Positions 62,152-64,000 of a DNA stretch of 64,000 nucleotides are shown in pieces. Positions within the stretch are counted from its first letter, which is position 1, and the number at the start of each line of letters is the position of its first letter. A program made the position numbers and the translations under genes. A model generated the notes under the pieces. It saw nothing but the letters and a program-made list of their open reading frames with translations, did not search any database and was not told the DNA's origin. This stretch comes from Streptomyces griseochromogenes (GTDB taxonomy: Bacteria; Actinomycetota; Actinomycetes; Streptomycetales; Streptomycetaceae): NCBI RefSeq assembly GCF_001542625.1, contig NZ_CP016279.1, positions 7,812,001 through 7,876,000 of the forward strand. The letters are read 5' to 3'.

Positions 62152-64000
62152 TCACTTGCCGGTCTCGGCGACGAGTCGCTCGACGGCCTCGACGGCCTCG
62201 CCGACGGCGGCCGGGTTCTGGCCGCCGCCCTGGGCGACGTCCGGCTTGCCGCCACCGCCGCCGCCGAGGGTCTTGGCGGCGGTGCGGACCAGGTCACCGG
62301 CCTTGAGACCGCGCTCGCGGGCGGCCTCGTTGGTGGCGATGACGGTCAGCGGCTTGCTGTTGTTGACCGTGAAAAGGGCCACAACCGCGGCGCGTCCGCC
62401 CTGGATGCGGCCGCGCACGTCGAGGACCAGCTTGCGCAGGTCGTCCGGCGTGGTGCCGTCCGGGACCTGACCGGTGACGACAGCCACACCACGGATGTCC
62501 TTGGCGGACCCGGCGAGACCGGCGGCGGCCTGCAGCACCTTCTCGGCGCGGAACTTCTCGATCTCCTTCTCGGCGTCCTTCAGCTTGCCGAGCATGGCGG
62601 AGACCTTCTCCGGAAGCTCCTCCGGGCGGCCCTTGATCAGCTCCTGGAGCTGGGCGACGACCGTGTGCTCGCGGGCGAGGAAGTTGTAGGCGTCCACGCC
62701 GACGAGGGCCTCGATACGGCGGACACCCGAGCCGATGGAGGACTCGCCGAGCAGCTTCACCAGGCCCAGCTGGGCGGTGTTGTGCACGTGCGTGCCGCCG
62801 CACAGCTCCTTGGAGAAGTCGCCGATGGTCACGACACGGACCCGCTCGCCGTACTTCTCGCCGAACTCGGCGATGGCACCCTGCTTCTTGGCCTCGTCGA
62901 TGCCCATGATCTCGGCGTGCACGTCGAGATCGCGGGCGAGCACCTCGTTGATCTTCTGCTCGACGTCGGTCATCACGGCCGTCGGCACGGCGGACGGGGA
63001 GCCGAAGTCGAAGCGGAAGCGACCGGGCTGGTTCTCGGAACCGGCCTGGGCGGCCGTCGGGCCGAGGGCGTCGCGCAGCGCCTGGTGGGTCAGGTGGGTG
63101 GCCGAGTGGGCGCGGGCGATGGCCTTGCGGCGGCGGGAGTCGATGGAGGCCTGGGCCTTGGCACCGACCGTGACCTCGCCGACCTGCACGACGCCCTTGT
63201 GGACGTACACGCCCGGAACCGGCTTCTGGCAGTCGCGGACCTCGATCACGGCACCGGAGTCGACCTTGATGCGGCCGGTGTCGCCGATCTGGCCGCCGCC
63301 CTCGGCGTAGAATGGGGTGCGGTCCAGGACGATCTCGACCTCGTCGCCCTCGGTGGCGGCCGGGGAGGAGACGCCGTCGACCAGGATGCCGACGATCGTG
63401 GTCTCGCCCTCGGTGTCGCTGTAGCCGATGAAGTCGGTCTCGCCGGCGGAGTCGGCGATCTCCCGGTAGGCGCCCATGTCGGCGTGGCCGGTCTTCTTGG
63501 CCTGGGCGTCGGCCTTGGCGCGCTCCCGCTGCTCCTTCATCAGGCGGCGGAAGCCCTCCTCGTCCACGGACAGCCCCTGCTCGGCGGCCATCTCCAGGGT
63601 GAGGTCGATCGGGAATCCCCACGTGTCGTGGAGCAGGAAGGCCTTGGCGCCGGGCAGGACGTCGCTGCCGGACTGCTTCGTCTCGGTGACGGCGGTGTCG
63701 AGGATGTTCGTGCCGGCCTTCAGCGTCTTCAGGAAGGCGTTCTCCTCGGCGAGGGCGACCTTCTCGATGCGCTCGCGGTCGGTGACCAGCTCCGGGTACT
63801 GCTGGCCCATCATGCCGATGACGACGTCGATCAGGTCCTTGACGACCGGACCGGTGGCACCGAGCAGGCGCATGTTGCGGATGGCGCGGCGCATGATGCG
63901 GCGCAGGACGTAGCCACGGCCCTCGTTGCCGGGGGTGACGCCGTCGCCGATGAGCATGGTGGCGGTGCGCATGTGGTCGGTGACCACACGGAGGGACACG
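62152..64000 (-). CDS. alaS: Alanine-tRNA ligase, C-terminal part (partial)
   Basis: About 615 C-terminal residues; the start lies beyond base 64000. The visible part begins in the class II core ([20 protein letters not shown]). The editing domain has the zinc-binding [13 protein letters not shown] and [14 protein letters not shown] coiled segment and a DHHA1 domain with [18 protein letters not shown] follow. The enzyme charges tRNA-Ala and clears mischarged Ser and Gly. Confidence 0.97.
   Translation of the reverse strand, partial: VSLRVVTDHMRTATMLIGDGVTPGNEGRGYVLRRIMRRAIRNMRLLGATGPVVKDLIDVVIGMMGQQYPELVTDRERIEKVALAEENAFLKTLKAGTNILDTAVTETKQSGSDVLPGAKAFLLHDTWGFPIDLTLEMAAEQGLSVDEEGFRRLMKEQRERAKADAQAKKTGHADMGAYREIADSAGETDFIGYSDTEGETTIVGILVDGVSSPAATEGDEVEIVLDRTPFYAEGGGQIGDTGRIKVDSGAVIEVRDCQKPVPGVYVHKGVVQVGEVTVGAKAQASIDSRRRKAIARAHSATHLTHQALRDALGPTAAQAGSENQPGRFRFDFGSPSAVPTAVMTDVEQKINEVLARDLDVHAEIMGIDEAKKQGAIAEFGEKYGERVRVVTIGDFSKELCGGTHVHNTAQLGLVKLLGESSIGSGVRRIEALVGVDAYNFLAREHTVVAQLQELIKGRPEELPEKVSAMLGKLKDAEKEIEKFRAEKVLQAAAGLAGSAKDIRGVAVVTGQVPDGTTPDDLRKLVLDVRGRIQGGRAAVVALFTVNNSKPLTVIATNEAARERGLKAGDLVRTAAKTLGGGGGGKPDVAQGGGQNPAAVGEAVEAVERLVAETGK

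Overview
The window is high-GC actinobacterial chromosome with strong third-position GC, frequent GTG starts and ATGA/GTGA gene junctions. The gene content and order point to a Streptomyces: a ROK/MFS pair with a RokL6-type operator, priA-S1-metK-coaBC-rpoZ-gmk-sIHF, a pyr operon next to bldD, then nusB-efp and an aro-mltG-ruvX-alaS block. From memory this is the order around SCO1447 to SCO1501 of S. coelicolor; no alignment was run.

Bases 1 to about 13.5 kb are accessory and metabolic. They hold the tail of an ECF sigma factor, an SDR-like protein, the divergent ROK regulator and MFS transporter, a thioesterase, a secreted alginate-lyase-like protein, an NCS2 nucleobase permease, a secreted GH6 cellulase-type enzyme, a DUF5995 protein, an F420-type LLM oxidoreductase, a davA-davB-like lysine catabolic pair and a small secreted protein.

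From 13.5 to 17.1 kb lies a conservon-type signalling cluster (sensor kinase, roadblock, DUF742) that lacks the usual GTPase. From 17.2 to 23.6 kb is a GntR-linked ABC importer whose last gene is one continuous frame joining a HAD phosphatase to an endonuclease/exonuclease/phosphatase (EEP) domain. It looks like an uptake and dephosphorylation system for an organic phosphate, and is the best candidate here for an undescribed system.

From 23.7 to 33 kb are a permease-Lrp pair, GuaB1 (GMP reductase type), a secreted RNase with its barstar inhibitor, a SorC-type regulator, rpe, rsmB and fmt. The core block from 33 to 64 kb is almost all on the minus strand. It covers priA, metK, coaBC, rpoZ, gmk, sIHF and the pyrimidine operon pyrR-pyrB-pyrC-orf-carA-carB-pyrD-pyrF, where the pyrR leader carries a good match to the PyrR RNA-binding hairpin. 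The divergent bldD follows, with a BldD box over its own promoter, then nusB, efp, an Xaa-Pro-peptidase-like protein with altered metal ligands, a Pro-rich P-loop protein, aroE/aroC/aroK/aroB, mltG, ruvX and the 3' part of alaS.

Other non-coding structure includes several long perfect terminator hairpins, a 29-bp repeat dispersed at three intergenic sites, 24-bp tandem repeats upstream of the GH6 gene, and a tRNA-like relic upstream of priA.
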